The notes under the pieces are model-generated. The model ran no database searches. It saw nothing but the letters and a program-made list of their open reading frames with translations, and was not told the DNA's origin. Below, one piece after another: positions 32,701 through 47,700 of a stretch of DNA of 64,000 bases (positions are counted from its first letter, which is position 1; every line of letters starts with the position of its first letter). The translations under genes and the position numbers were made by a program. Source of the DNA: Cytophagales bacterium (lineage in GTDB: Bacteria > Bacteroidota > Bacteroidia > Cytophagales > Spirosomataceae); NCBI GenBank assembly GCA_013298125.1, contig JAAFJP010000004.1, positions 124,001 through 188,000 on the forward strand, written 5' to 3'.

Positions 32701-35700
32701 GTCGCAAGTTGAGTTTTGAGCCGTTGCAGTAATTCCTGATACTTTATCGTAAACGATTAAGGTTGCTACTACTGTTGCTGTACATCCATCACCTGTGATT
32801 GCTATCTTGTACTCACCTGCATCTTCTTTCTTAACATTCAACAATTGTGGGTTCTGAGACGAAGCCGTGAAGCCGTTTGGTCCAGTCCATGAGTATGTTA
32901 ATCCACCTGTTACATTCAAGATTAAGTTTTCACCTTCGCAAACTGGTCCACAAACTGCCGTTGGTGTGAATCCTTTGGTTACAGTTACTTTACCTGTTGC
33001 TTCGCATCCTCCGTTGGTAATTACTTTCACGAAGTAGTCTCCTGCTTCCGTTACGGTTACTACTTGACTTGTCGATGTGAAACCACCTACACCAGTCCAT
33101 GAGTAAGTCTCTCCTGTTACACCTTTGTTGGCTGTCAATTCAGTTGATGTATTGGTACACAATGAAGTTGAACCTGAGATATTTACTGTTGGATTCGTTG
33201 TTTCTGTTACGGTAAAGATACCTTTCGAGATACAACCCGTTGCGTCAGTTATCGTTACGTTGTATGTTCCTGGGGCTGTTACTTCGATACTTGAAGTTGT
33301 TGCTCCACCTGTCCATGCGTACGTTGCACCTGTTCCACCCGTTGCTGTTAGCGTTGCTTTACCACCTTTACAGAACGTTACGGTTGCTGTGTTGGTAACT
33401 GCTGGCGTTACAGTGATGATTGCCGTTGCTGTTGCTGTACAACCTGCTTTTGATGTTACAGTCAAGGTATAAGTACCTGTTGCAGATGGTTTAGTAACCG
33501 CTGGTGATTGCTCTGTTGAAGCGAATCCGTTTGGTCCTGACCATGCGTAAGATTTAATACCCGATGTGGCTGTTCCTAAACCTGTTAAGGCTGTTGAACC
33601 TCCTTCACAAACTGTTGCACCACCTGCTTGGATTGATAAGTTATCATTCACAACTTTAATCGTTCCGACTGCACTACATCCTGCGTTGGTTAGGGTTACT
33701 GTGTAAGTTCCTGCTCCAACTGATACCGTTGCCGATGTTGAAGTGAAGCTACTTGTTCCTGTCCAAGCGAATGTTCCAGTTCCTGCGGCGGTCAAGGTTA
33801 CTTTACCACCTGAGCAAATTACTGTATCACCCGTGATGATTACCGTTGGATTATCCTTGATAGTCAATGTCGCTGTTGCTGTTCCTACACATCCGCCAGC
33901 GGTTGTACCTGTTACGGTATAAGTGCCTGCCGATGGTACGGTTACTGTTGCTCCCGTTGCCGTGAAGTTATTTGCTCCTGTCCATGTGTAAGTTGCTCCA
34001 CCAGTTGCGGTTAATTGCTTAACACCACCTGTACAAATCTCTACTGAACTTGCTTTGATGTCTGCCGTTGCTTTGATTTCTACTGTTGTAGTTGCTACTG
34101 CTGTACATCCATCTTTGCTAATTGTTACCGTGTATGTTCCTGCTTTGCTTACCGTTACTTCTTGCGTTGTTCCTGTGAAGCTATCTGGACCAGTCCATGC
34201 GTACGTATCTGCTGTACTTGCTTTCAACGTTCCTGTTACACCTCCACAAATTGATGTGCTTGGTACGCTTACAGTTGGTGTTGCTTTCTCAGTTACTGTT
34301 ACAGTTCCGACTGCACTACATCCTGCGTTGGTTACTGTTACTGAGTATGTTCCTGCTCCTACTGATACCGTTGCCGATGTCGAAGTGAAACTTCCTGTTC
34401 CAGTCCATGAGAATGTACCTGTTCCGCTTGCCGTTAGAGTAGCTTTCGTACCTGCACATATCGCTGTGTTTCCTGTGATGTTTACACTTGGATTCTCTTT
34501 GATAGTCAAGGTAGCCGTTGCTGTTCCTGTACATCCTTCGGTTGTTGTACCTATTACGGTGTAAGTTCCTGCCGATGGTACAGTTACTGTTGCTCCCGTT
34601 GCCGTGAAGCCTGCTCCTGTCCATGTGTACGTTGCTCCACCAGTTGCGGTTAATTCCTTAACTCCACCTGTACAAATCTCTACTGAGCTTGCTTTGATGT
34701 CTGCATTTGGTTTAATCGTTACACTTGTCGTTGCTTGGGCTGTACATCCGTTAGTTGTTCCAACTACTGTGTATGTTCCTGCATTGGTTACTGATACTGT
34801 TGCTCCTGTTGCTGTGAATCCTGTTCCAGTCCATGAGTAAGTATCTGCTCCTGTTGCGGTCAATGTTCCAGTTGTTCCTGCACAAATCGCTATCGTTGGT
34901 ACGCTTACAGTTGGTGTTGGTTTTTCAGTTACTGTTACCGTTCCGACTGCACTACATCCTGCGTTGGTTACTGTTACTGAGTATGTTCCTGCTCCTACTG
35001 ATACCGTTGCCGATGTCGAAGTGAAACTTCCTGTTCCAGTCCATGAGAATGTTCCAGTTCCGCTTGCAGTCAAGGTTGCTTTCGTTCCTGCACATATCGC
35101 TGTGTTTCCTGTGATATTTACACTTGGATTCTCTTTGATAGTCAAGGTAGCCGTTGCTGTTCCTGTACATCCTTCGGTTGTTGTACCTACTACGGTGTAA
35201 GTTCCTGCTACGTTCACGTTGATAGTTGCTCCTGTCGCCGTGAAGTTATTAGCTCCTGTCCATGAATAAGTTGCTCCGCCTGATGCTATCAAGGTTGTTG
35301 TTCCACCTGTACAAACTTCTGCCGATGTGGCTTTGATGTCTGCATTTGGTTTAACTGTTACACTTGTCGTTGCTACCGCAGTACATCCATCTTTCGTTCC
35401 AGTTACTGTATATGTTCCTGCATTGGTTACTGATACGCTTGCTCCTGTTGCTGTGAATCCTGTTCCAGTCCATGAGTAAGTATCTGCACCTGTTGCGGTC
35501 AATGTTCCAGTTGTTCCTACACAAATTGATGTGCTTGGTACTGTTACCGTTGGTAATGGTTTCACGGTTACACCTACTGTTGCCTGAGCGGTACAGCCAT
35601 CTGTCGTTCCTACTACGGTGTAAGTTCCTGCAACCGTCACGCTTGGATTTGCACCCGTTGCTGAGAAGTTGTTTGGTCCAGACCATGCGTAAGTCGTTGC

Positions 35701-38700
35701 TCCTGATGCTGTTACGTTTCCAGTTGTTCCTGCACAGAACGGTGTCGTTGTTGCTACTACCGTTGGTGTTGGTTTCACTGTTACAGATGTCGTTGCAATG
35801 GCAGTACATCCTCCACTTGTTCCAATTACTGTATAAGTTCCTGCCTGAGTTACATTTACAGTAGCTGTCGTTGCCGTGAAGCCTGCATTTGAACTACTCC
35901 ATGAGTAAGTGCTTGCTCCTGAGACTGTCAATGTACCCGTTGTTCCTGCACATATCGAAGCCGTTGAAACTGTTAAGCTGATGCTTGGTTTCACTTCAAC
36001 TGTCGTTGTTGCCTGAGCGGTACATCCGTCTTTCGTTACTATCACTGTGTATGTTCCTGCTTGGCTTACTGTAACTTCTTGCGTTGTTGCGTTGAAGCCT
36101 GCATTTGAACTACTCCATGAATATGTATCTACTGCACTTCCTTCTGCTTTCAATTTACCAGTTACTCCTGCACAAAGTGTGATTGGTGCTACCGTTACTG
36201 TTGGTAATGGTTTAACTGTTACACTTGTTGTTGCCTGAGCGGTACATCCGTTAGTCGTTCCAGTTACTGTGTATGTTCCTGCTTGGGTTACATTTACAAC
36301 TGCTGTCGTTGCTGTGAATCCTGCATTTGAACTACTCCATGAGTAAGTATCTGCTCCGCTTGCCGTCAATGTTCCAGTTGTTCCTGCACAGATTGAAGCT
36401 GTTGAAACTGTCAATACTGGGTTAGCTTTCACTGTTACACTTGTTGTTGCTGTTCCTGTACATCCACCGTTTCCTGATACTAATACTGAGTAAGTATATG
36501 TACCTGCGGCTGTTGGTGTTGGTGTTACCGTTGGATTTTGTTCTGTTGAAGTAAATCCTGAGCCACTCCATGCGTAGGTGTTACCTGCTGCACTGCTTAC
36601 ATTCAAGACAATTGATTCTCCTGAACATTTTGGAGCGATTACCGTGATTTGTGGTGCTGGGTTTGTATTGACTTTAACCTCTGTGGTTGCTGTCGCTACG
36701 CATCCTTTTGCGTTGGTAACTGTTACAGTATAAACTCCTGCGTTAGCTGTTACTGCATTGGCGATAGTTGCATCTTGCGTTGTTGCCGAGAAGCCTTTTC
36801 CTGCCCATGCGTAAGATACGCCACCCGTTGCTTTCAATTCTATTGTTGTTCCTACACAAACTGGACCGTTGTTCGATGCCGTTGGTGTTGGTAGGTCATT
36901 TACAATTACGATTGCTGTTCCAGTTGCTGTACATCCGTTTGCATCAGTTACCGTTACTTGGTACGTTCCTGCATCGGCTGTCGAAGCATTGGCACTTACT
37001 ACTGGTGATTGTGATGTTGAAGTAAATGTTGTACTTCCCACTTTCGTCCAAGCATAAGATGCGAATGTTTCTTTAACACCTATCTCAACTTTCTTACCTA
37101 CACATACTTCTGTTCCTGTTACGGTTGCGGTTGGAAGTGCATTAACAATTACTGATGTCGTTGCTGTTCCTGTACATCCGCCTGTTCCTGAGACAGTTAC
37201 TGTATAAGTGAATGTTCCTGCTTTTGTCGATACAATACTTGGTTCTCTTTCTGTCGAAGTGAAGTTATCACCTTTCCATGAGTAAGTTCCGCCTGTTGTT
37301 ACTGACAACTTGATTGATTCTCCTAAGCACACTTTAATGTTACTTGTCGCTACTGGTGCTGGGTTTGAATTAACCACTACTGATGTTGTTGCTATTGCAG
37401 TACATCCTTTATCGTTCGTTACAGTTACGGTATAGACTCCTTCGTTCTTCGACTTATCAGCTACTGCGATACTTGGCGTTGCCAATGTTGATGCGAAGTT
37501 GTCTGGACCTTTCCATGAGTAAGCTGTTCCGCCAGTTACAGTCAAGTTGATTGCTGTTCCTACACAAACTGGACCGTTGTTAGTCGCTGTTGGTGTTGGT
37601 AAGGCATTCACTACTACGGTTGTTGTGGCAGTTGCTGTACATCCGTTAGTTGTTCCTGTTACTGTGTATGTTCCTGCATTCGTGATTGATGCTGTTGCTC
37701 CTGTTGCTGAGAAACCTGTTCCAGTCCAAGCGTAAGTATCTGCTCCCGATGCGGTCAATTTAGCTGTTTCACCTGCACAAATTGTGGCTGTTGTTACAGT
37801 CAAACTTGGGTTTGGTTTCACTACTACGCTTGTCGTTGCTGTTCCTGTACATCCACCTACACCTGTTACAGTTACTGTGAAAGTTACGTTTTCAGCTTTC
37901 GTTGGCGTTGTTGATGGATTTTGAACTGTTGAAGTAAATCCATTTGAACCAATCCAAGCATAAGTATTTCCTGCCGAACCTGTTACAGTCAATTTAGCTT
38001 CTGTACCTAAGCATATCGTTACGTTGCTTGATGCTACTGGTGCTGGGTTTTGATTAACCGTTACACTTGTGGTAGCCGAAGCCGTACATCCGTTTGCACT
38101 TGTTCCAATGACTGAGTAAGTTCCTGCATTGGTTACTGATACTTCTGCACCCGTTGCCGTGAAGCCTGTTCCTGTCCATGCGTAAGTTGCTGCACCTGTT
38201 GCGGTTAATTTGCCAGTTGTTCCTGCACAAATTTCGATTGGTGTTACGCTTACTGTTGGAAGTGTTCTTACTTCAACGGTTGTCGTTGCTACGGCTGTAC
38301 ATCCTGCTGTTGTTCCTGTTACTGAATAAACACCTGCATTGGTTACTGATACTGTTGCACCTGTTGCTGTGAAACCAGCTCCTGTCCATGCGTAAGTATC
38401 GGCTCCTGATGCTGTCAATGTTCCTGTTGCACCTGCACAAATCGAAGCCGTTGAGACTGTCAGACTTGGGTTTGGTTTAACTGTTACACTTGTCGTTGCT
38501 GTTCCTGTACATCCACCTACTCCTTCAACTGTTACAAGGTATGTATAAGTACCCGCTGTTGTTGGTTTTGGTGTTACTGTTGGATTTTGTTCTGTTGAAG
38601 TAAATCCTGAACCTGACCAAGCGTATTTAGCATTTACTACATTCACATTCAACTTGATGTCGCTTCCTAAGCAAATCGCAGCTATTGGTGTAATTACTGG

Positions 38701-41700
38701 TGCTGGGTTTGTATTGACTTTCACCTCTGTGGTTGCTGTCGCTACGCATCCTTTTGCATTTGTAACTGTCACTGTATAAACTCCTTGATTTCCTGATACG
38801 GTTGCGTTTGGTATCGAAGCATCTTGGGTTGTGGCGGTGAAGCCAGGTCCTGCCCATGCGTACGATACGCCACCTGTTGCTTTCAAGTTAATCGTTGTTC
38901 CTACACAAACTGGACCGTTGTTAGTCGCTGTTGGTGTTGGTAATTCATTGACGATTACTGTTGCTGTTGCTATTGCTGTACATCCTTTTGCATTAGTTAC
39001 TAATACTTGGTAAACTCCTGCATCGGTTGTTATGGCACTTGCTGTTACGGTTGGCGATTGCGTTGAGGCGGTAAATGTTCCTCCTACTTTCGTCCAAGCG
39101 TACGATGAGAATCCAGTCGTTGCATCTAATTTAATTGCTTTACCTACGCATACCTCTGCACCTGTTGCCGCAGTTGTTGGTAGAGCATTTACAATTACGT
39201 TAGCCGTTGCCGTTGCTGTACATTGTGTACCATTTGTGATAGTCACTGTGTAAACTCCTGCATCCGTTGCTTTGGCATTTGCGATAGATGGCTCGGCTAA
39301 TGTTGAAGTAAATCCTTTTCCATTTGTCCAAGCATAATCTCCGCCGCCTGTTGCTTTCAACTTGATTTCGTTTCCTGCACAAACCTCTGCACCCGTTGCC
39401 GTGGCTGTTGGTAGAGCATTTACTACTACTGTTGCTGAGGCTACCGCAGTACATCCGTTGGCATCTTCAACTTTCACGGTGTAAGTTCCTGCATTGGCAC
39501 TTGTTGCATTTGGAATCGTTGGATTCTGTGTGCTGTTTGTGAATGCTGTTGAACTTGTCCATGAGAATTTAGTTGCATTGGTTGTGGCTACTAATTTCAC
39601 ATCGTTACCCGCACATACCGTTACGTCTGCTACTGTTACTGTTGGCACTGCATTGACAATTACTGCGGTTGTGGCAGTTTGTGTACAGTTGTCAGATGAT
39701 GTAACTGTTACGGTATAAGTTCCTGCTTTCAAGGCTATTGCCGTTATTGTTGGCGTTGCCGATGTTGAAGCAAAACTATCTGGTCCAATCCAAGCGTATT
39801 TCGTACCACCCGTTGCTGTTAAGTTCAATGGTGAACCTGCACAAACTGGTGAGTTAGAAGATGCCGTTGCATTTGGCAATGGATTCACAATTACTGCTAC
39901 CATTGCTGTACCTGTACATCCTCCTACGCCTGTTACCATTACGGTATAAGTTACTGTGCCTGATGCAGTTGGCTTATTCGTTGGTTTTTGTTCAGTTGAA
40001 GTAAATCCATTTGAAGCTGTCCATGAATAAGTTCCTGTTGCTCCTGTTACCTCTAAGTTCACCGTTTCATTGAAACAAATTGGTGAGTTAGCTTTGGCTA
40101 CTGGTGCTGGGTTTGTATTAACCTTAACGTCTGTCGTTGCAGTTGCTACACATCCTTTTGCATTGGTTACAGTTACTGTATAAACTCCTGCGTTAGCTGT
40201 TACAGCGTTGGCGATAGTTGCATCTTGGGTAGAGGCTGTGAAACCATTTACTCCCGACCATGCGTACGATACGCCACCTGTTGCTTTCAATTCTATCTTC
40301 GTTCCTACACAAACTGGACCGTTGTTCGATGCTGTTGGCGTTGGTAATTCATTTACAATTACTGTTGCTGTTGCTATCGCTGTACATCCGTTTGAGTTGG
40401 TTACTAATACTTGGTAAACCCCTGCATCACCTGTTACAGCACTTGCATTTACTACTGGCGATTGTGTCGAGGCTGTAAATGTTCCTCCTACTTTCGTCCA
40501 AGCGTAAGATGTAAAGCCTGCCGTTGCGGTCAAGTTGATTGGTTTTCCAACACAAACTTCTGCACCTGTTGCTGCTGCGGTTGGTAGAGGATTAACCACT
40601 ACGTTCGCCGTTGCTGCTGCTGTACATTGTGTTCCGTTGGTAACTGTTACGGTATAAACTCCGCCATCTGCTGCTGTTGCAATGCTGATAGTTGGTTCTG
40701 CCAATGTCGAGTTGAAACCTTTTCCGTTTGTCCAAGCGTACGTTCCGCCACCAGTTGCTTTCAGCGTGATTGAGTTTTTCTCACAAACTGAACCACCTGT
40801 TGCAGTTACCGTTGGTAGAGCATTTACTACTACGATTGCCTGTGCCGTTGAAGTTGCTGAACATCCGTTTTTAGAAGTCATTGTTACTACGTACGTTCCT
40901 GCGTCTGCTGGTGTAGCTGTTACGCTAACCGTTGGATTTTGTTCTGTACTTGTAAATGTTCCTCCTACTTTCGTCCATGAATACGTTGCATCCACTAATG
41001 GGCTTGATGTATTCAATGATTTCAAGTCTATTTTCTGACCGATACAAACCGTTGTGCCTGTTGCCGTTGCTTTTGGTGCTGGGCAATTGATACCTGCATC
41101 AACTGTTGTAATATCTTGACCTGCTGTTAATGTGATTGTTCCTGTTTTACCAGTTGCATCTACATCGCTGTCTTTGTCGTCTGTCGTTGCATCTTTTGGA
41201 GAGAATACATAACCCGTTGGCAATGTACTGAACTCTACTCGGTAGTCATTTGGAGCAAGGTCTTTGAAGATATACTTGCCGTCTGCACCAGTTGTCGTTG
41301 TTCCGACTAAGTTATTGTCTTTGTCGAACAATTTAACTGTTACATCTTTCACTCCTACTTCACCTGCATCTTGGATTCCGTCACGGTTTAAGTCATACCA
41401 TACGAAGTCTCCGATTGAACCTGGTTTGAATAGACCGAAATCAACCGTTAAGTTAGAATTCTTGTCTGTATCTCCATCTGTATCAGGCTCTCCGAAGTTT
41501 GTCAAAGTGATTGGTTTCGACTGGATTACCTGAGTTGTTCCTACCGTTGTTCCGTTATCATCATCATTTACATTATTGTCTGGGTCTTGTGCAGGTTCGT
41601 TAGCACCTGTTGTTGAACCGTTCGTTCCTGTTGATGATTTGTAACCTGCTGGTGCTGTAATCTGTACGATGTAATCACCTGGTTCAAGGTTTGTAAATAA

Positions 41701-44700
41701 ATACTTACCTGCTACTGTGTTCTGAGATGGTGCTGCTGATGCTCCTAACGTTCCGTCTGGATTCGCTTTGAACAATTCAACTTTTACGCCATCTATTCCA
41801 GTTTCACCTGCATCAACTTTACCGTTGTTATTTACATCGTTCCAAACGAAGTCTCCCAATTTCAAGCACTTGTCAATGACTACTGTTGTAGTTGTCGTTG
41901 CAGTACATCCGTTTACGTCAGTTACTTTCACTGTGTAAGTTCCTGCGTTGTCCGTGATGGTTTTTGCAATGCTTGGCTCACGTAAACTTGATGTGAATGA
42001 TACTGGACCTGACCATGAGTAAGAGCCTCCTACGTATTCATTTACTGTCAATTTCAATTCGCTACCTGAACAAACTGGTGTATTGCTACTTGCAGTTGGT
42101 GTTGGTAGAGCGTTTACGGTGATGCTTGCCGTTGCTACTACGGTACATCCATTAGCGTTAGTCACTTTTACTGTATAAATACCAGTCATGTTTGGAACTG
42201 TACTTGTCAATGTTGGACTTTGTTCATTTGAAGTGTACGATTGTGGTCCGCTCCATGCGTAAGTTGAACCTGTTCCTCCGTTATGAGTTAAGGTCAATTT
42301 AGCTGGGAAGCCTGCACAAACTGTTACACCTGTTGCTGAGGCTGTTGGTAGAGGATTCACCACTACGTTAGCCGTTGCTGTTGCTGTACATCCCGTTCCG
42401 TTGGTAACTGTTACTGTATAAACTCCACCATCTGCTGCTGTTGCATTTGGAATGGTTGGTTCTGCCAATGTCGAGTTGAAACCTTTTCCGTTTGTCCAAG
42501 CGTACGTTCCGCCACCAGTTGCTTTCAAGGTAATTAAATCTTTCGCACAAACTGTTGCTCCTGTTGCAGTTACGGTTGGTAGAGCGTTTACTACTACTAT
42601 CGCTTGTGCCGTTGAAGTTGCTGAACATCCGTTTTTAGAAGTCATTGTTACTACGTACGTTCCTGCATCCGTTGCCGAGGCTGTTACGCTTACGGTTGGG
42701 TTTTGTTCTGTACTTGTAAATGTTCCTCCTACTTTCGTCCACGAATACGTTGCATCCACTAATGGGCTCGACACATTCAATGATTTCAAGTCTATTTTCT
42801 GACCGATACAAACCGTTGTTCCAGTTGCTTCTGCTTTTGGTGCTGGGCAATTGATACCTGCATCTACGGTTGTGATTATTGTACCTGGCGTTCCGATTAC
42901 GATTGGGTCTGTTTTACCAGTTGCCAAATCTGCATCGCTGTCTTTGTCGTTCGTTGTTGCTCCTTTTGGAGAGAATACGTATCCAGTTGGCAATGTTGAT
43001 TTAACGAATTCTACTGTATAAGTACCTGTACCTAAATTGTCGAATTTGTATAAACCTGTTCCGCCTGTTGTTGTTACAGTTGCTAAGACATTGCCTGAAC
43101 CATCTAACAAGTTCACCGTTACGCCATCCACTCCATTTTCACCTGCATCTTGGATTCCGTCTCTATTCTTATCGAAGAAGACAAAGTCGCCAATTGAGCT
43201 TGGTTTGAATACTCCGAAATCAACCGTTAAGTTACTGTTCTTGTCAGTGTCTCCGTCTGTATCTGGTTCGCCTAAGTTGGTCAATGTGATTGGTTTCGAC
43301 TGGATTACTTGTCCTGTACTTGTCGTTCCGTTATCATCATTGTTCTTGTCGTCGTCTGGGTCAAGTGCTGGTTCGTATGCTCCTGATGCTTGTCCATTCT
43401 TACCTGTTGATGATTTATATCCCGCTGGGGCTGTAATCTGTACAATGTAATTATCTGGGTCAAGATTTGGGAATAAGTATTTACCACCGCCTGTCGTCAA
43501 TTGACTTGGGGCTGCCGATGCTCCTAACGTTCCGTCTGGATTCGCTTTGAACAATTCAACTTTTACGCCATCAATGCCTGTTTCTCCTGCATCCAATAAG
43601 CCGTTGTTGTTCTTATCATCCCATACTAAATCTCCTAACTTCAAGCATTTTTCAATCACTACATTCGTTGTCGCTGTGCTTGTACATCCTGTTGAGTTAG
43701 TTACAGTTACTGTATAAACTCCTGCTTGGCTTCCGTCAGTTTTTACTGCAATTACTGGACTTGCTCCTGTTGCTATATAGCCTGATGGTCCTCTCCATGA
43801 GTATGTTCCTACTCCTGTTGCTGATAAGTTTAACGTTGCTCCTGTACATACTGGGCTGTTGCTACTTGCGGTGGCTGTTGGTAAAATATTTACTACTACG
43901 CCTGCTGTTGCTACCGCTGTACATCCGTTGGCATCCGTTACTAAGACGGTGTAAGTTCCCGTTCTATTTGGCTGTGCATTCGCAATCTCTGGATTCTGAA
44001 CATTCGCTGTGTAACCATTTGGTCCTGTCCAAGCGTAAGTTGATACGCTATTTCCTGTTCCATTGACTACTGCTCCTGATTTCAATAATACCGTTTCGTT
44101 TGCACATATTACGTTTCCACTTGCGGTTGCTACTGGATTTACTAATACGCTTACACTTACGACTGCCGTTGCTGTACATCCGTTGCCATTACCTACGGTC
44201 AAAATATATGCTCCTGCGTTTGCTCCGACTGCATTTGGAATGCTTGGGCTTTGCGTTGAGTTATTGAAGCCGTTTGGTCCTGTCCATTTGTATGAACTTA
44301 ATCCATCTACTCCACCTACTAATTCGATTGTCGAACCTGTACAAACGGTGTTGTCTTTAACACTTGCCGTTGCCGTTGGTAATCCGTTTACTACTAAGAT
44401 TACTTCTTTGCGATCTTTGGCAAAGGTCTCACACAATGCTCCTGTCGTTGATTTACAACTTACATAGTATTTGTATGTACCTGTCGCTGTTGGCGTGAAT
44501 GTTAAGGCTGTGTTAGCAATTACCGTTCCTGTTGGCGTGCCGCTGTACCATACTGGTACTTCGTTTGTTCCACAAGTTCCTGATAAACTTACTGTTTCAC
44601 CTAAACATATAACTCCTTTGCTTACCTTGGCATCACTTGGTGTTGTTGGTATCTTATCTACTACTACTGTTACTTTAACTCGTTGTGCAGTTGCTGATTC

Positions 44701-47700
44701 ACAGCCTGTTGCATCTACGGTACAAGTTGCGTAGTAGTTATATGTTCCTACTGGTCCTGGGTTGAAAGTTAAAGTAGTAAGTGCTACGTTGGCAGCATTG
44801 TACCATTTCACTGTTTTACCCGTTCCGCAAGTTCCGCTCAATGTGATTTGATCTAAATCACATATTACGCCTTTGCTTATCTTAGCATCCGCTGGTCCGT
44901 CTGGACGGGTATTCACTACTACGGTTGTCGTTGCTTGTGCTGAACATCCGTTTCCATTCGTTACAACTACTTGGTAAACTCCTGCATCGGTTGTCGCTGC
45001 ATTCGTTGTTACCGTTGGATTTGCTACGTTTGAAGTATATGTTCCACCTACTTTCGTCCATGAGAATACTGTTCCGCTTCCTTCTCCTTTCAATGTAATC
45101 GTCTCACCTTCACAAACTGTTGCTCCTGTTGCTTTCGCTGTTGGAAGTGGATTCACGATTACGGCTACTGTGGCTGTTGTTGTGGCTTCACATGAGTTGT
45201 TGGCTGTAACTGTTACCGTGTAAGTTCCTGTATTGCCTAATACTGCACTGGCAATCTTTGGATTCTGTACGTTAGAAGTATATCCATTTGGTCCTGCCCA
45301 TGCGAAGGCTTTGCCTCCTACTTTCGTTCCGTCCAAAGTCAAGGTAAATTGAATTGGCTGGTTCTCACAGTATTTCGCTTGGTCGGTTACGGTTGAAGTA
45401 ATGACTGCCGCTGGACAATTTACCCCTGCATCTACTGTCGTGATATTCGTTCCTGGAACACTGATTACGATTGGGTCAGTTTTACCAGTTGCTACATCAG
45501 CATCACTATCTTTATCGTTGGTCGTCGCTCCTTTTGGACTAAATACATAACTTGCTGGTAAAGTCGATTTCACAAACTCAACTACGTAAGTGGCTGTTCC
45601 TAAGTTCTCAAACTTGTAGTTTCCACTGGCATCGGTTGTTGTCGTTGCTAAAATGTTTCCTGAACCGTCTAACAAATTAACTGTTACGTCTTTCACACCT
45701 GGCTCACCTGCATCTTGAATTCCGTCTCTGTTCTTATCGAAGAATACAAAGTCTCCAATTGAGCTTGGTTTGAATAAGCCGAAGTCAACTGTTAAGTTAC
45801 TGTTCTTGTCGGTGTCTCCGTCTGTATCTGGTTCGCCTAAGTTGGTCAATGTGATTGGTTTCGACTGGATTATTTGTCCTGTACTTGTCGTTCCGTTATC
45901 ATCATTGTTCTTATCGTCGTCTGGGTCTGTTGCTGGTTCGTATGCTCCTGTGGCTTGTCCGTTTTTACCTGTCGATGATTTATATCCCGCTGGGGCTGTA
46001 ATCTGTACAATGTAATTATCTGGGTCAAGATTTGGGAATAAGTATTTACCACCGCCTGTCGTCAATTGACTTGGGGCTGCCGATGCTCCTAACGTTCCGT
46101 CTGGGTTCGCTTTGAATAATTCAACTTTTACGCCATCAATGCCTGTTTCTCCTGCATCTAATAGTCCGTTGTTGTTCTTATCATCCCATACTAAATCTCC
46201 TAACTTCAAGCATTTCTCTATTACTACATTCGTTGTCGCTGTGCTTGTACATCCTGTTGAGTTAGTTACGGTTACTGTGTAAACTCCTGCTTGGCTTCCG
46301 TCAGTTTTTACTGCAATTACTGGATTTGCTCCTGTTGCTGTGTAACCTGATGGACCTCTCCATGAGTACGTTCCTACTCCTGTTGCACTTAGTTTCAATT
46401 CTGCTCCTGTACATACTGGCGAGTTGCTACTTGCGGTGGCAGTTGGTAAAATGTTTACTACTACGCCTGCTGTCGCTACCGCTGTACATCCATTGGCATC
46501 CGTTACTAAGACTGTATAAGTTCCTGTACGATTTGGCTGTGCATTGGCAATCTCTGGATTTTGTACATTCGCTGTGTAACCATTTGGTCCTGTCCAAGCG
46601 TAAGTTGATACGCTGTTTCCTGTTCCATTGACTACTGCTCCTGATTTCAATAATACCGTTTCGTTTGCACATATTACGTTTCCACTTGCTGTTGCTACTG
46701 GATTTACTAATACGCTTACGCTAACTACTGCTGTTGCGGTACACTGGTTTCCGTTGGCTACCGTCAAGATATATGCTCCTGCGTTTGCTCCGACTGCATT
46801 TGGAATGCTTGGGCTTTGCGTTGAGTTATTGAAGCCGTTTGGTCCTGTCCATTTGTATGAACTTAATCCATCTACGCCTCCTACTAATTCGATTGTCGAA
46901 CCTGTACAAACTGTGTTGTCTTTAACGCTTGCCGTTGCAGTTGGTAATCCGTTTACGACTAAGATTACTTCTTTGCGGTCTTTGGCAAAGGTCTCACACT
47001 CTGCTCCTGTTTCTGATTTACAACTTACATAGTATTTGTATGTTCCTGTTGCTGTTGGCGTGAATGTCAAGGCTGTATTAGCTATCACTGTGCCTGTTGT
47101 ACTTCCGCTGTACCATACTGGTTTCTCCTTCGTGCCACAAGTTCCTGATAAACTTACGGTCTCACCTAAACATATTTCGCCTTTGCTTATCTTAGCATCA
47201 CTTGGCGTTGTTGGTATCTTATCTACTACTACTGTTACTTTAACTCGTTGTGCAGTTGCTGATTCACAGCCTGTTGCATCTACGGTACAAGTTGCGTAGT
47301 AATTGTACGTTCCTACTGGTCCTGGGTTGAAAGTTAATGTGGTAAGTGCTACGTTGGCAGCGTTATACCATTTCACTGTTTTACCTGTTCCGCAAGTTCC
47401 GCTCAATGTAATTTGATCTAAATCACATATTACACCTTTGCTTATCTTAGCATCTGCTGGTCCGTCTGGACGAGTATTCACTACTACGGTTGTCGTTGCT
47501 TGTGCTGAACATCCGTTTCCATTCGTTACTACTACTTGGTAAACGCCTGCATCACTTGTTTGTGCTGCTGTTGTTACCGTTGGATTCGCTACGTTTGAAG
47601 TATATGTTCCACCTACTTTCGTCCATGAGAATACTGTTCCGCTTCCTTCTCCTAATAACTTAATCGTCTCACCTTCACAAACTGTTGCTCCTGTCGCTTT